A DNA stretch of 64,000 nt from contig CAZHRC010000002.1 of assembly GCA_964533865.1 (NCBI GenBank), positions 173,917-237,916 on the forward strand, given 5' to 3'. This DNA comes from CAZHRC01 sp964533865. Lineage in GTDB: Bacteria > Bacillota > Clostridia > Tissierellales > Peptoniphilaceae. Each line of letters opens with the position of its first letter. Position 1 is the stretch's first letter. The notes beneath the pieces are model-generated. The model made no database searches. It saw only the letters and a list, made by a program, of their open reading frames with translations, and was not told where the DNA came from. Shown here piece by piece: positions 16,837-25,249 of the stretch. The position numbers were made by a program, and so were the translations under genes.

Positions 16837-16859
16837 ATACGATGAAAGAAGGTAGATCG

Positions 16860-18101
16860 ATGTCCACTACTACACCTCAAATGAGACCCAATCGCAACCA
16901 AATGATCGAGATCATCCAAAAGAACGTAAAACCCGTCCTCGCAACAGAAACGATTTCTTATTTAGAGAGTTTCGGTCGCATTTCTGCCACCGAAATTTTG
17001 GCGAATAACACCCTTCCCAATACCCCGGTGAGCCGTCTTGACGGCATCGCTATACGCTTTGACGACGTCTCAACCGATCCGACCACATGGGTTGAAGGCG
17101 ATCACTACGCCTACTGTAATACGGGCGTCGCTATGCCGGAAGGGTATGACACGGTGATCCCCATCGAAAACGTTACCTACTTAGAAAAAGGACTTTCCCT
17201 CATCGATCTTCCGACATCCCGTGGGGAGCGCGTGGGAAAAGTCGGCAATAACATGGTTTCTGGGGAAGTCATTGTGCGCAAAAACGATGTGATTTCCCCT
17301 GCACAGGTTGGACTTCTAGCTTCTGCTGGGGTTTTAAGCCTTGACGTCTACACCATACCTCGTATCGGGATTATGCCTACAGGCGACGAACTCATTCCCC
17401 CTACCGTTTCTGTACCGCTAGGGAAAAACATCGAATCCAACAGCGCGATGATCGCTGCCTATATCAAAAAATATGGCGCCCTCGCCACAATATACCCCAT
17501 CACCCAAGACGACCCCCAAACCATTGAAGCTCACCTCGCCGATGCCCTTCGCGAAAATGACGCTGTCTTAATCCTCGCCGGTTCTTCGCTGGGTACAAAA
17601 GATTACACCCTCCGGATACTGGAAAAAATGGGCGATGTCATCGTCACCGAACTCGCCCATGGACCAGGTCGAAAAAGCAGTCTTTCCATCATCGATGAAA
17701 AAATCGTCATGGGCGTTGCTGGCCCGCCTCTAGGAGCTCAACTCACCTGCGATCTATATCTCCCCGTGCTCGTCAACGCGCTAAAAGGGTTGCCCTACGA
17801 AGCGCTACGCGAAATCGAGGTCGTCTGCGACGATCCTTTTGCATCGCATAGCGTCGACTTTTGCGAACGGGTGCACATTTACAACGACAAGGGAACTTAC
17901 CACATCCGATCTGCCTATGCCCCCACTACGACAAGGGCACAGATGGAAGCCATCGCCAACGGCAATTTTTATCGCCCGGCTAGAACGCCACTCGCTATCG
18001 GCGACAAAACTAAGGTGGAACTTTTGATCCCCATCGAACAGGTTCCCACACGGGATCGGCTCGATGAATTATTAAACCCTCTGGAGGCCGTTCATGACTA
18101 A
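16860..18101 (+). CDS. MoeA-like molybdopterin molybdotransferase paralogue
   Basis: A 413-residue MoeA-family protein. Canonical MoeA inserts molybdate or tungstate into adenylylated molybdopterin. Recognisable blocks are VSRLDGIAI (family MDGYA), IMPTGDELIPP (TGDEL), and AGSSLGTKDYT (GGxSxGxxDYT), so key acidic residues remain. The usual PGNP(V/A)S loop reads AGPPLGA and the KPGKP strand reads GPGRKSS, so it is divergent. ATG 16860 has GAAGG seven bases upstream and is preferred over 16842. It overlaps the downstream DUF364 gene by eight bases. It may be a specialised paralogue working with this island instead of the general Moco enzyme. Confidence 0.75.
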   Translation: MSTTTPQMRPNRNQMIEIIQKNVKPVLATETISYLESFGRISATEILANNTLPNTPVSRLDGIAIRFDDVSTDPTTWVEGDHYAYCNTGVAMPEGYDTVIPIENVTYLEKGLSLIDLPTSRGERVGKVGNNMVSGEVIVRKNDVISPAQVGLLASAGVLSLDVYTIPRIGIMPTGDELIPPTVSVPLGKNIESNSAMIAAYIKKYGALATIYPITQDDPQTIEAHLADALRENDAVLILAGSSLGTKDYTLRILEKMGDVIVTELAHGPGRKSSLSIIDEKIVMGVAGPPLGAQLTCDLYLPVLVNALKGLPYEALREIEVVCDDPFASHSVDFCERVHIYNDKGTYHIRSAYAPTTTRAQMEAIANGNFYRPARTPLAIGDKTKVELLIPIEQVPTRDRLDELLNPLEAVHD

Positions 18102-18855
18102 TCCTTGGGCACTCTACGATGAGTTGATCGCGGGTATCCCGAAGGACCCTTGGGTCACCTGTTACCAAACGGGCTACAACTGGACCCGCATGGTTTCCAG
18201 TGAAAATAGCACCGGGCTCGCGATGACCTATGCCATCACTTCCAAACCACCTCTCTTTTCAGGGCATTCCCTCATCGATATGCCATTGTGCGAAGCGGCA
18301 AAACTGGTGAAAAGCTGGAACTTTATCGAAGCCGCCCTAGGTCTTGCAGCGATTAACAGCTGGTACAACGAACCCACCCGCGCTGAAAAATGTGGCTTTA
18401 CCCACCCTAGTGTCACCGATCATATCCGAGAGGCTTTTGACGTGTATTTTGATGAAATCCAAGGGAAAAACGTCGCCATCGTCGGCCATTTCCCTTATAT
18501 CGAAAAGCGCTTTTCAGGTTTTTGTAACCTATCCATCCTCGAGCGCAATCCAGACCATGGCGACTTTCCAGATTCGGCTTGCGAGTATCTTTTAGGCGAT
18601 CAAGACTACGTTTTTATCACTGGTAGTACCTTTGTCAATAAAACAATGCCTCGTCTCCTGGCGCTATCCAAAAATGCAAAAGTGGTCATCGTCGGACCAA
18701 GCACACCTTTGGCGCCCTTTTTATTTGATCGTGGCGTGTACGGGTTGTCGGGTTTTGTAAGCACCACGCCAAAAAAACTGGAACTGGCTTTATCGAGCTC
18801 AAACACTATGCGGCTGTTCGATGCGGGAATGATGGTTGATCAGATGCGTTCCTAA
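18094..18855 (+). CDS. DUF364/DUF4213 family protein, copy 2
   Basis: A 253-residue paralogue of the protein at 15000-15830. The LIDMPLCEAAKLVKSWNFIEAALGLAAINSWYN region and the rear Rossmann-like part (VAIVGHFPYIEKR, DYVFITGSTFVNKTMPRLL, VVIVGPSTPLAPFLFDRG) are visible, parallel to copy 1. The putative nucleotide or metal-ligand pocket is therefore kept. The start at 18094 has GGAGG and overlaps moeA, so the two are co-translated. Biochemical function unknown. Confidence 0.75.
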   Translation: MTNPWALYDELIAGIPKDPWVTCYQTGYNWTRMVSSENSTGLAMTYAITSKPPLFSGHSLIDMPLCEAAKLVKSWNFIEAALGLAAINSWYNEPTRAEKCGFTHPSVTDHIREAFDVYFDEIQGKNVAIVGHFPYIEKRFSGFCNLSILERNPDHGDFPDSACEYLLGDQDYVFITGSTFVNKTMPRLLALSKNAKVVIVGPSTPLAPFLFDRGVYGLSGFVSTTPKKLELALSSSNTMRLFDAGMMVDQMRS

Positions 18856-18975
18856 CCCAAAGACTCTATAATCAATCCTGTTGCAGTCATAAGATATGAC
18901 GGTCTGGTCAAAGTGATTTTGACAAAAAAGACGTCGTCCACACTTATTGTGATTCGCACAACTCGATTTCTGAAC

Positions 18976-19008
18976 ATAAAAAACGCTCTTCCGAAATGGA
19001 AGAGCGTT
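18976..19008 (-). terminator. Terminator of the SDR gene
   Basis: Perfect 11-base stem AACGCTCTTCC (18982-18992) / GGAAGAGCGTT (18998-19008) with six T on the minus strand. Confidence 0.85.
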
Positions 19009-19022
19009 GTGATTTTATGTGT

Positions 19023-19784
19023 TTAATAGGCTGTCCAGCCTGCGTCTGCAACGAGGGTGGTGCCGTTGATGAAGCTTGCGTCATCGCTGGCTAAGAAGAG
19101 TACCGCTCTGGCGATTTCTTCGGATTGTCCTTCACGAGGCGCGTTGGCGGTTCCTGTCATAACCCGACCAAGGCCAAATGGGCTTGGGTTTGATATGTTG
19201 ACACCGACTTCAGTCGCTACCCCACCTGGGCAAACGACGTTACAGCGAATGTTTTCGTTGGCGTATTGGAAACCGATGTTTTTTGTCATACCCACCATGG
19301 CAAATTTGCTCGCCGTGTAGGATAGGCCCGCACGGGATCCGTTGAGCCCACCAACCGATGCGACATTGACGATGGAACCTCCGGTTTCTTGCTCCCGCAT
19401 CACTTGTACGGCTTTTCGAAGGGCACACATCGGCCCGTAAGTATTGACTGACATGACTTTGTCCCAAAGTTCGTCGGTGACTTCTGTGACCGGTGTCATT
19501 TCGTCCATGATACCTGCATTGTTGATCAAAATGTCGAGTTTACCGTATTTTTCGGTGCAGAAATCGATCATCGCTTCGTTGACTTCGCGTTTGGAAACGT
19601 CTCCCGTGTAAGCGACGATTTCGCCAGGTGTGCTTTTTGCGAGTTCCATGATTTCATTGAGTTTTTCGGTGCGTCTAGCTACCGCAACAACTTTCGCGCC
19701 TTCACGGGCAAAGAGTAAAGCGATTTCACGTCCCATCCCCGAGCTGGCTCCTGTCACAACTGCAACTTTGTCTTGTAATTTCAT
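19023..19784 (-). CDS. Short-chain dehydrogenase/reductase (SDR) family oxidoreductase
   Basis: A 253-residue classical SDR with cofactor motif TGASSGMG (residues 11-18), NNAG (88-91), and catalytic Ser143, Tyr156 and Lys160 (YTASK). An Arg-rich start to the second strand (VARRTEK) hints at NADP(H), which is uncertain. Substrate unknown. The start at 19784 has AGGAGG. With the molbindin gene it interrupts the second molybdenum-type module, so it may be an insertion instead of part of the pathway. Confidence 0.85.
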   Translation of the reverse strand: MKLQDKVAVVTGASSGMGREIALLFAREGAKVVAVARRTEKLNEIMELAKSTPGEIVAYTGDVSKREVNEAMIDFCTEKYGKLDILINNAGIMDEMTPVTEVTDELWDKVMSVNTYGPMCALRKAVQVMREQETGGSIVNVASVGGLNGSRAGLSYTASKFAMVGMTKNIGFQYANENIRCNVVCPGGVATEVGVNISNPSPFGLGRVMTGTANAPREGQSEEIARAVLFLASDDASFINGTTLVADAGWTAY

Positions 19785-20033
19785 CTGTATCCCTCCTGGT
19801 TTTTTTGAAACAACCGTTTCTATTTATCTCTACCCTTACTATACCATAGCTAAACATATTGTACATTGTTTTTCATAACAAGCGATCGATGATTATCCGA
19901 TCTGCTCATTTTCCTAAGAAAGGATCACCTGACCTCCTTTAACCCTCGACGATGGGTATTTGTGACTTCTACGCCATAGCAGCTAGACCGCGGTCTTTCC
20001 AAAACAAGTCACTATACACTGTTCAAAGTCGAG
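19785..20033. other. Intergenic stretch between SDR and molbindin
   Basis: About 250 bases with no gene that I can support. A TATAGT-like -10 for the SDR gene is visible near 19840-19845, without a good -35. Confidence 0.4.
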
Positions 20034-20076
20034 GAAAAAAATCCACCGCAGCCAATGATGATCAACTGCGGTGGAT
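20034..20076 (-). terminator. Terminator of the molbindin gene
   Basis: 11-base stem ATCCACCGCAG (20041-20051) / CTGCGGTGGAT (20066-20076) with a T-run on the minus strand (20034-20040). Confidence 0.85.
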
Positions 20077-20088
20077 TCTTAATTTCGA

Positions 20089-20301
20089 TTAGTCTTCTAC
20101 GCCTACCATAACTGAAGTTGCTTTGATAACCGCGTAGGCTTCTTTTCCAACAGCTAAGCCCAACTCAGCGATAGCATTCATTGAAATCGTAGAGCTGATT
20201 TGGTTACCACCGCCAATATCCAATGTGACTATGCCGTTTACCGCACCTTCTTGGATGTTAGTGATAGTGCCTTTTAATTGATTTCTTGCGCTTAATTTCA
20301 T
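20089..20301 (-). CDS. Molbindin (Mop/TOBE-domain molybdate-binding protein)
   Basis: A 70-residue single Mop domain: MKLSARNQLKGTI opening, GIVTLDIGGGNQISSTIS centre, and KEAYAVIKATSVMVGV end. Mop proteins assemble into hexamers that bind molybdate or tungstate in the cytoplasm as a store or buffer. The start at 20301 has AAGGAGA. Its ribosome-binding region abuts the truncated permease on the other strand at about 20310-20316, which marks a rearrangement joint. Confidence 0.9.
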   Translation of the reverse strand: MKLSARNQLKGTITNIQEGAVNGIVTLDIGGGNQISSTISMNAIAELGLAVGKEAYAVIKATSVMVGVED

Positions 20302-20313
20302 GATATTCTCCTT

Positions 20314-20780
20314 TAATCACCTATTGGCTCATGGGTAGCGTCTCTTCTATCCGCATGATCGAGCTGCTCTATGCGGCGATCCCCATCCTCTTCGGGATGG
20401 CAGTGCTCTACATTTTGCGCTGGAAGATCAATCTTCTCGCCATGGGCGAAGACGAAGCCAAGTCCATGGGGATCAACACCACTGCGATGCGGATTTTAAT
20501 CGTACTAGCAGCCACTTTGATCACAGCGGCTTGTGTTTCCGTCAGTGGTATGATCGGTTGGGTTGGACTGGTGATCCCCCACTTTGCCCGCCTTGCAGTC
20601 GGCCACGACTATCGGGTCATGCTCCCGTCGGCGATGCTTCTCGGCGCGAGTTTTCTGATGATCGTCGATAATTTTGCCCGAATGTTGGCCACTTTGGAAA
20701 TCCCCATAGGCATATTGACCGCCTTTATCGGCGCTCCATTTTTTCTGTACCTGATTTTAGATCGGGGGAACAAAATATGA
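20314..20780 (+). pseudogene. Truncated FecCD-type permease (C-terminal part only)
   Basis: Permease homology begins abruptly at ITYWLMGS, matching ITFWLMGS in the middle of the intact permease at 13353-14417, and continues to a normal end. About 200 front residues are missing, that is, roughly half the membrane helices. The first ATG inside is at 20331 but has no ribosome binding site. The sequence upstream is the control region of the molbindin gene on the other strand. I interpret it as a deletion/insertion remnant. The following ATPase still overlaps its stop (ATGA), as in an intact operon. Confidence 0.75.
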
Positions 20781-21553
20781 AACTTCGCATTGAAGATCTG
20801 CGCTTTTCCTATCATGACCATCACGTCTTGCATCATGTGAGCTTCGAGGCAAATGAAGGGGAATGTATTGCGATCTTAGGTAAAAACGGTGCCGGCAAGA
20901 CCACCCTGTTTCGCTGTATTCTCGGTTTGCTTCGAGGCTACGACGGCTCCATCCTCATCGATGAGAAACCGGCTAGGAAATTCTCCCAGTTGGAGTTGGC
21001 AAAGGTCATCTCCTACATTCCTCAAGCCCACGCGCCGACCTTTAACTACTCGGTGTTTCAAACGGTACTCATGGGAACAAATGCTACCGTGAGCCGATTT
21101 AAAACCCCAGGTGAAAAAGAGCAGGCCTTGGCTTTAGAAAAACTTGAGCTTCTCGGCATCTCCCACTTAGCCAGCCGAGGCTACGCCGAAATCTCTGGCG
21201 GCGAGCGCCAACTGGTTCTCATCGCCCGAGCTTTAGTCCAACAAGCAAAAATCCTCGTCATGGACGAGCCCACGGCAAACCTTGACTACGGCAACCAAGT
21301 GCGCATCATGAAACAAGTCCAAACCTTGACCTCACAAGGCTATCTGGTGTTACTCACCACCCACAACCCGGAACACGCCCTGCTCTACGCGGACAAGGCG
21401 CTGGTCCTGAACAAAGGGGTGGTCATCGAATACGGTCCACCAAATACCGTCCTCACCCCTGAACTCATCGAAACCATCTACGGCGTAAAAGTGGAAATGA
21501 GGCGACTCGTCACGGCAAAGGGCAAAACCTCGATTCTCTTACCCAGTCTATAA
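20777..21553 (+). CDS. FecE/MolC-type ABC transporter ATP-binding protein (second module)
   Basis: A 258-residue full-length ATPase: Walker A GKNGAGKTT (about 36-44), signature ISGGE near 137, Walker B ILVMDEPTAN, and switch His in TTHNPEHA. It is closely similar in layout to the ATPase at 12565-13353. Its partner permease is truncated and no binding protein lies beside it, so it may be idle or serve another permease. GGGG precedes the ATG at 20777. Confidence 0.8.
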   Translation: MKLRIEDLRFSYHDHHVLHHVSFEANEGECIAILGKNGAGKTTLFRCILGLLRGYDGSILIDEKPARKFSQLELAKVISYIPQAHAPTFNYSVFQTVLMGTNATVSRFKTPGEKEQALALEKLELLGISHLASRGYAEISGGERQLVLIARALVQQAKILVMDEPTANLDYGNQVRIMKQVQTLTSQGYLVLLTTHNPEHALLYADKALVLNKGVVIEYGPPNTVLTPELIETIYGVKVEMRRLVTAKGKTSILLPSL

Positions 21554-21672
21554 TCCCCAAGCTAGAGGTATTCGCAAACGCTTTATCATCGGTCTTGATA
21601 AAGCCCATGGGATTATGCTATAGTAGGTTTCAAAACGAGAACCACTCCCCATACAGACCTGCGAGAAAAACA

Positions 21673-21709
21673 AATCGCTCCTGCGAATATCCCATTCGAA
21701 GGAGCGATT
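21673..21709 (-). terminator. Terminator of the ModE-like gene
   Basis: Stem AATCGCTCCT (21673-21682) / AGGAGCGATT (21700-21709), then TGTTTTT on the minus strand. Confidence 0.8.
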
Positions 21710-21720
21710 GATGTCATCGA

Positions 21721-22050
21721 CTAAAAAATAAATTTTTCTTTTACCAGTTTCGAAGCGTAGCGATAGACCTCTTCTTCGATCTCTTCAAAGACGTCGAGGA
21801 CCTGCTCGCCCTTTTCGGTTAAGCGCGTACCGCCGCGTTGTATGCCGCCCCGTTCAGAGATAACCACAGGAAACCCCAGTTCTTCCTCCATGGTGCGCAA
21901 CATTCTCAATGCCTTGGTATAAGACATATCCATCGCCTTTGCCGCTTCTCTTATCGAAGCGTAGTCCCGAATGTTCTCCAAGAGCATACGCGTTCCAGGT
22001 CCCATAAATTTATCTTTGTTTATAATCATCAATCGCAAACCGACTCGCAT
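21721..22050 (-). CDS. ModE-type winged-helix regulator (N-terminal domain only)
   Basis: A 109-residue DNA-binding protein. KFMGPGTRMLLENIRDYASIREAAKAMDMSYTKALRML is the ModE winged-helix signature, followed by a wing rich in Gly (ERGGIQRGGTRLTEKG). The molybdate-binding TOBE domains of E. coli ModE are absent, as in many ModE-like repressors of anaerobes; the separate molbindin could supply sensing, which is speculation. ATG 22050 has AAGGAGG with six-base spacing; a longer reading to 22095 has no site. It is divergent from the methyltransferase at 22136 and a likely regulator of the island. Confidence 0.8.
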   Translation of the reverse strand: MRVGLRLMIINKDKFMGPGTRMLLENIRDYASIREAAKAMDMSYTKALRMLRTMEEELGFPVVISERGGIQRGGTRLTEKGEQVLDVFEEIEEEVYRYASKLVKEKFIF

Positions 22051-22135
22051 TACTTGCCTCCTTACTAAGCTGTTGATCGATGGCTTGTATACCACCTTAT
22101 TGTCGTCACATTATTACGAATTCAAGGAGCTCACC

Positions 22136-22852
22136 ATGGGTACACGATGGACCACTCAAAGCATTCAATGGTTTTTAGATGCCAGTGCATACACTCAATT
22201 TCATGAAAAGCTCGCCCAAGTCATCGCCCCTTATCTCGATCCCGCCGATACCCTCTGTGATATCGGATGTGGGCTCGGCCAGCTAACCATGGCGCTATCG
22301 CCCTACGTCGCCACGACGACGGCGATCGACATTAACGCTCAGACCATTGAACACCTGGAAAGCCAATGCGCTCTACGCGGAATTTCAAACCTAAACCCCA
22401 TCTGCGGTGACGTGGCAGATCATCTATCGATCCACGAGGTGTTTCTCATGAGTTTCTTTGGTCGAGACGGCGAAATGGAACGCACCTTTCCCTATTGCAA
22501 CAAAAAAGTCATCCGAGTGGTCAACGCCTCCAACTCTGGCAACCTCTATCCCGATAAGTACCGTAAAACCTCAAAATCGACCATCGCCTTCATGGAGACC
22601 CACCTCGATACCCTTGGCCTATCCTATATCGGAAAACGCTTTGAATTTGAGTTTGGACAACCTTTGCGTTCAGAAAACGAGGCTATCGCGTTTTTACGCC
22701 ACCACGCCCATGAAGCCAGCGAAAAAGAGCTTTACGATTTCTTGGAAGAACGAGCCCTCTATACAGAAGATCCTTCCTATCCTATTTATATACCCAATAA
22801 AAAAGGCATCGGCGTTTTTATTATCGATCCCTCAACATCGACAGAGGATTAG
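22136..22852 (+). CDS. Class I SAM-dependent methyltransferase, copy 2 of the island
   Basis: A 238-residue methyltransferase with motif I LCDIGCGLGQLTMAL (about 40-54) and TTAIDINAQTIEHL (motif II). The carboxy part carries LFLISFFGRDGEM-like and KKGIGVFII segments; the latter resembles the GFILWDI end of copy 1. Both copies therefore seem to belong to one subfamily. ATG 22136 has AAGGAG; the frame is open further upstream, but the upstream part overlaps the divergent regulator. Substrate unknown; context suggests a role with DUF364 in metal or cofactor handling. Confidence 0.65.
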   Translation: MGTRWTTQSIQWFLDASAYTQFHEKLAQVIAPYLDPADTLCDIGCGLGQLTMALSPYVATTTAIDINAQTIEHLESQCALRGISNLNPICGDVADHLSIHEVFLMSFFGRDGEMERTFPYCNKKVIRVVNASNSGNLYPDKYRKTSKSTIAFMETHLDTLGLSYIGKRFEFEFGQPLRSENEAIAFLRHHAHEASEKELYDFLEERALYTEDPSYPIYIPNKKGIGVFIIDPSTSTED

Positions 22853-22872
22853 AATCCATTGATCGCCATAAT

Positions 22873-22915
22873 AAGGCGTTGAGTCAGAAGAAACCATTCT
22901 GACCCAACGCCTTTT
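22873..22915 (+). terminator. Terminator of methyltransferase copy 2
   Basis: Long stem AAGGCGTTG-GTCAGAA / TTCTGAC-CAACGCCTT followed by TTTTT. It may also serve the convergent aminotransferase gene. Confidence 0.85.
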
Positions 22916-22937
22916 TCTATCCCTTTGGACTGATGTT

Positions 22938-24116
22938 TTACAGGGTATCGATGGCCAATTTCATGCGTTTCATCACTTCTTCGATGACCGAACGCTGGGT
23001 AGCCACATTGATCCGCTCAAACCCATTGCCCTCTTCCCCAAAAATATAGCCTTCGTCGAAAGCGACCTTGGCCGTATTTTGCATCAAACGCTCCAATGCG
23101 ACCGGATCGGAAATGTAAGCGTTGAGATCGATCCACACCAAGTAAGTCCCTTCCGGTGCGCTCATCACCGCTTTTGGCAAGTTTTCTTTTAAGAAGGATG
23201 CGATATAGGCGATGTTGCCGTCGAGGTAGTCGCGAAGCTGGTCCAGCCATGATTCCCCTTCTGTGTAAGCGGCAATCGTCGCTTCGATACCAAAGGGGTT
23301 GGCCATGCCACAGGACACCTCTACATCGATGACCTGAGCCCACTTCGCTTTGTAGTCATCATTTGTAATGATCACATTTGAAAGCTGCATCCCAGCCAAG
23401 TTAAAAGTTTTTGATGGGGCGGTGCACAGGATAATCCGATCAGCGTATTCTGGTGCCACTTTTGTCAATGGATGGTGGGAAATTCCCTTTCTCGTCAAAT
23501 CCATGTGGATCTCATCGGAGATAATCCATTTATCATATTTTTTCGCGATAGCCACCAGCCTTCTTAGCTCCTCTTCCTTCCACACCCGCCCGACCGGGTT
23601 GTGAGGACTACAAAACACCATGCCCTTAACCTTTTCGTCGGCAAACTTCACTTCCAAATCGTCATAATCCATAGTGTAAACCCCGCCATCGTTGACAAGA
23701 GGGCTGTTGTACACCACCCTCCCATTGCCTTCGATTTTAGCGGCAAAAGGGTAGTACACTGGACGTTGTATGATCACGCCATCCCCTGGTTCAGTTAGAG
23801 CTTGGATCAAAAAAGCAATCGCCGGCACGACCCCGGGACTAAAAAACACATCCTCCGCAGCCACCTTCCAGTCAAATCGCTTTGCAAACCATCCGGTGAC
23901 AGTAGCTTTCAACTCCTCGTTCTCGTAGAGCGTATAGCCAAATATTTGACGGTCAATCCTCGCGTGGAGCGCGTCGATTATGGGCTGAGCCACCGGAAAA
24001 TCCATATCTGCCACCCACACCGAAACCGCATCAGGATGGGATCCTTCCGGCATCGCATCCAACTTGACAGCATACGTTCCCTTGCGATTGACAAGGGTAT
24101 CAAAATTATATTTCAT
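22938..24116 (-). CDS. MalY/PatB-family PLP-dependent aminotransferase or cystathionine beta-lyase
   Basis: A 392-residue fold-type I PLP enzyme. The opening (FDTLVNRKGTYAVKLD) and VSVWVADMDFP match the MalY/PatB group, which mostly cleaves C-S bonds of cystathionine or cysteine. The active lysine lies in APSKTFNLAG (about residue 230). HNPVGR and the Arg near the end (ERINVATQR) bind PLP and the carboxylate. ATG 24116 follows GGAGG. It stands alone between the Mo-type island and the CRISPR array. Confidence 0.82.
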   Translation of the reverse strand: MKYNFDTLVNRKGTYAVKLDAMPEGSHPDAVSVWVADMDFPVAQPIIDALHARIDRQIFGYTLYENEELKATVTGWFAKRFDWKVAAEDVFFSPGVVPAIAFLIQALTEPGDGVIIQRPVYYPFAAKIEGNGRVVYNSPLVNDGGVYTMDYDDLEVKFADEKVKGMVFCSPHNPVGRVWKEEELRRLVAIAKKYDKWIISDEIHMDLTRKGISHHPLTKVAPEYADRIILCTAPSKTFNLAGMQLSNVIITNDDYKAKWAQVIDVEVSCGMANPFGIEATIAAYTEGESWLDQLRDYLDGNIAYIASFLKENLPKAVMSAPEGTYLVWIDLNAYISDPVALERLMQNTAKVAFDEGYIFGEEGNGFERINVATQRSVIEEVMKRMKLAIDTL

Positions 24117-24460
24117 CCTTCCTCCTCGTATCAAAAACTCAATTGCATTCCCTATAAAGAAATAGCGTACTTTGATTCCATTTTACATGACATGGCGGTG
24201 TTTGTCTAAGGAAGATGAAGAAGCTATTATTTTCACTTCGGTAAAAAGTCTAAACATCGATATTCAGTTTCTGTTGTATGATGAGGTTCTACAAATCAAA
24301 TAGGGATTGGCTATGAAGTTTGATGAATTACGCAATAGTAAAATAGATAGGTTTCTAATCTTTGTATCTATGATTATTTTTTCACTATTCAACGTACACC
24401 GTTGGTATAAATGAATAAACTATACTCGAACGAAACAAGATTAATACACTTCAACGCGAA
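24117..24460. other. Intergenic region between aminotransferase and CRISPR array
   Basis: About 340 bases, AT-rich. It should hold the aminotransferase promoter. The only reading frame of note is the 33-codon frame at 24313-24414. Confidence 0.5.
24313..24414 (+). CDS. Possible 33-residue single-helix membrane peptide
   Basis: Reads MKFDELRNSKIDRFLIFV then a hydrophobic helix and a basic end (HRWYK). The ribosome binding site is poor (AGGGA at long spacing). Its position next to the distal end of the CRISPR array is suggestive but not evidence. It could easily be chance. Confidence 0.2.
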   Translation: MKFDELRNSKIDRFLIFVSMIIFSLFNVHRWYK

Positions 24461-25151
24461 AGCAGATAACAATATGGAATTACACTACTCTCAAACAAGT
24501 GAAAAATATAGATGACCTTATAAGTGCTTGATAACCATAAGGAATTACACTACTCTCAAACTGAAGAGCTGGTTAACGATGCTCGTAACCGCTTGATACC
24601 CATAAGGAATTACACTACTCTCAAACGGTTAACAGATTTGGCAAACCAACGTACTGCTTGATAACCATAAGGAATTACACTACTCTCAAACAAGGATTGG
24701 GGCGTTACTCGTGAAAGGGTTGCTTGATAACCATAAGGAATTACACTACTCTCAAACAACGGACATTATCGGTATGGGTCAAAATAAGCTTGATAACCAT
24801 AAGGAATTACACTACTCTCAAACCTAAACTGAAAAGAAATAGCGAATTCTATAGCTTGATAACCATAAGGAATTACACTACTCTCAAACTAGTCGTGTAT
24901 GTTGTAGATGAAGATAGAGGCTTGATAACCATAAGGAATTACACTACTCTCAAACGAAGATACTCAAGATATGACATTGGAGCAGGCTTGATAACCATAA
25001 GGAATTACACTACTCTCAAACTCGCATAGCTTGACGCCGTTCCCGTGATCGCTTGATAACCATAAGGAATTACACTACTCTCAAACTTCATTTTCGACGA
25101 TCCGTAAAAACATTTGCTTGATAACCATAAGGAATTACACTACTCTCAAAC
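24461..25151 (-). CRISPR. Type II-A CRISPR array, 11 repeats and 10 spacers
   Basis: The 36-base repeat in crRNA sense starts GTTTGAGAGTAGTG and ends GGTTATCAAGC. Repeats start at 24461, 24526, 24591, 24656, 24722, 24788, 24854, 24920, 24986, 25051 and 25116. Spacers are 29 or 30 bases. The repeat at 24461 is degenerate (six changes at its crRNA 3' side), as expected for the leader-distal end; the repeat at 24591 has one change (ACCC for AACC). Transcription is on the minus strand, the same sense as cas9-cas1-cas2-csn2, with the leader at 25152-25249. Confidence 0.98.
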
Positions 25152-25249
25152 CTCAAACCCCAAATTGGCAAAAACTTATTTTTGAAGATTAGAGAGTGCC
25201 TTAGCTTGCCCACTACAAACAAAGCATAATCCTATGGTTAGAGGTTTTC
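25152..25249 (-). promoter_or_regulatory. CRISPR leader
   Basis: 98 bases between csn2 and the first repeat. On the minus strand it ends GGGTTTGAG directly against the repeat GTTTGAGAG. A terminal TTTGAG resembles the leader-anchoring sequence that guides spacer insertion in type II-A systems. A weak promoter (TTGAGA with TATGCT at 19 bases) can be drawn near its start, but is not convincing. Confidence 0.65.

Noticed and set aside
24724..25029. A 101-codon open frame with repeated LITIRNYTTLK units
   Set aside because: It is the CRISPR array read through in one frame; the repeats are the 36-base DNA repeats, and there is no ribosome binding site.
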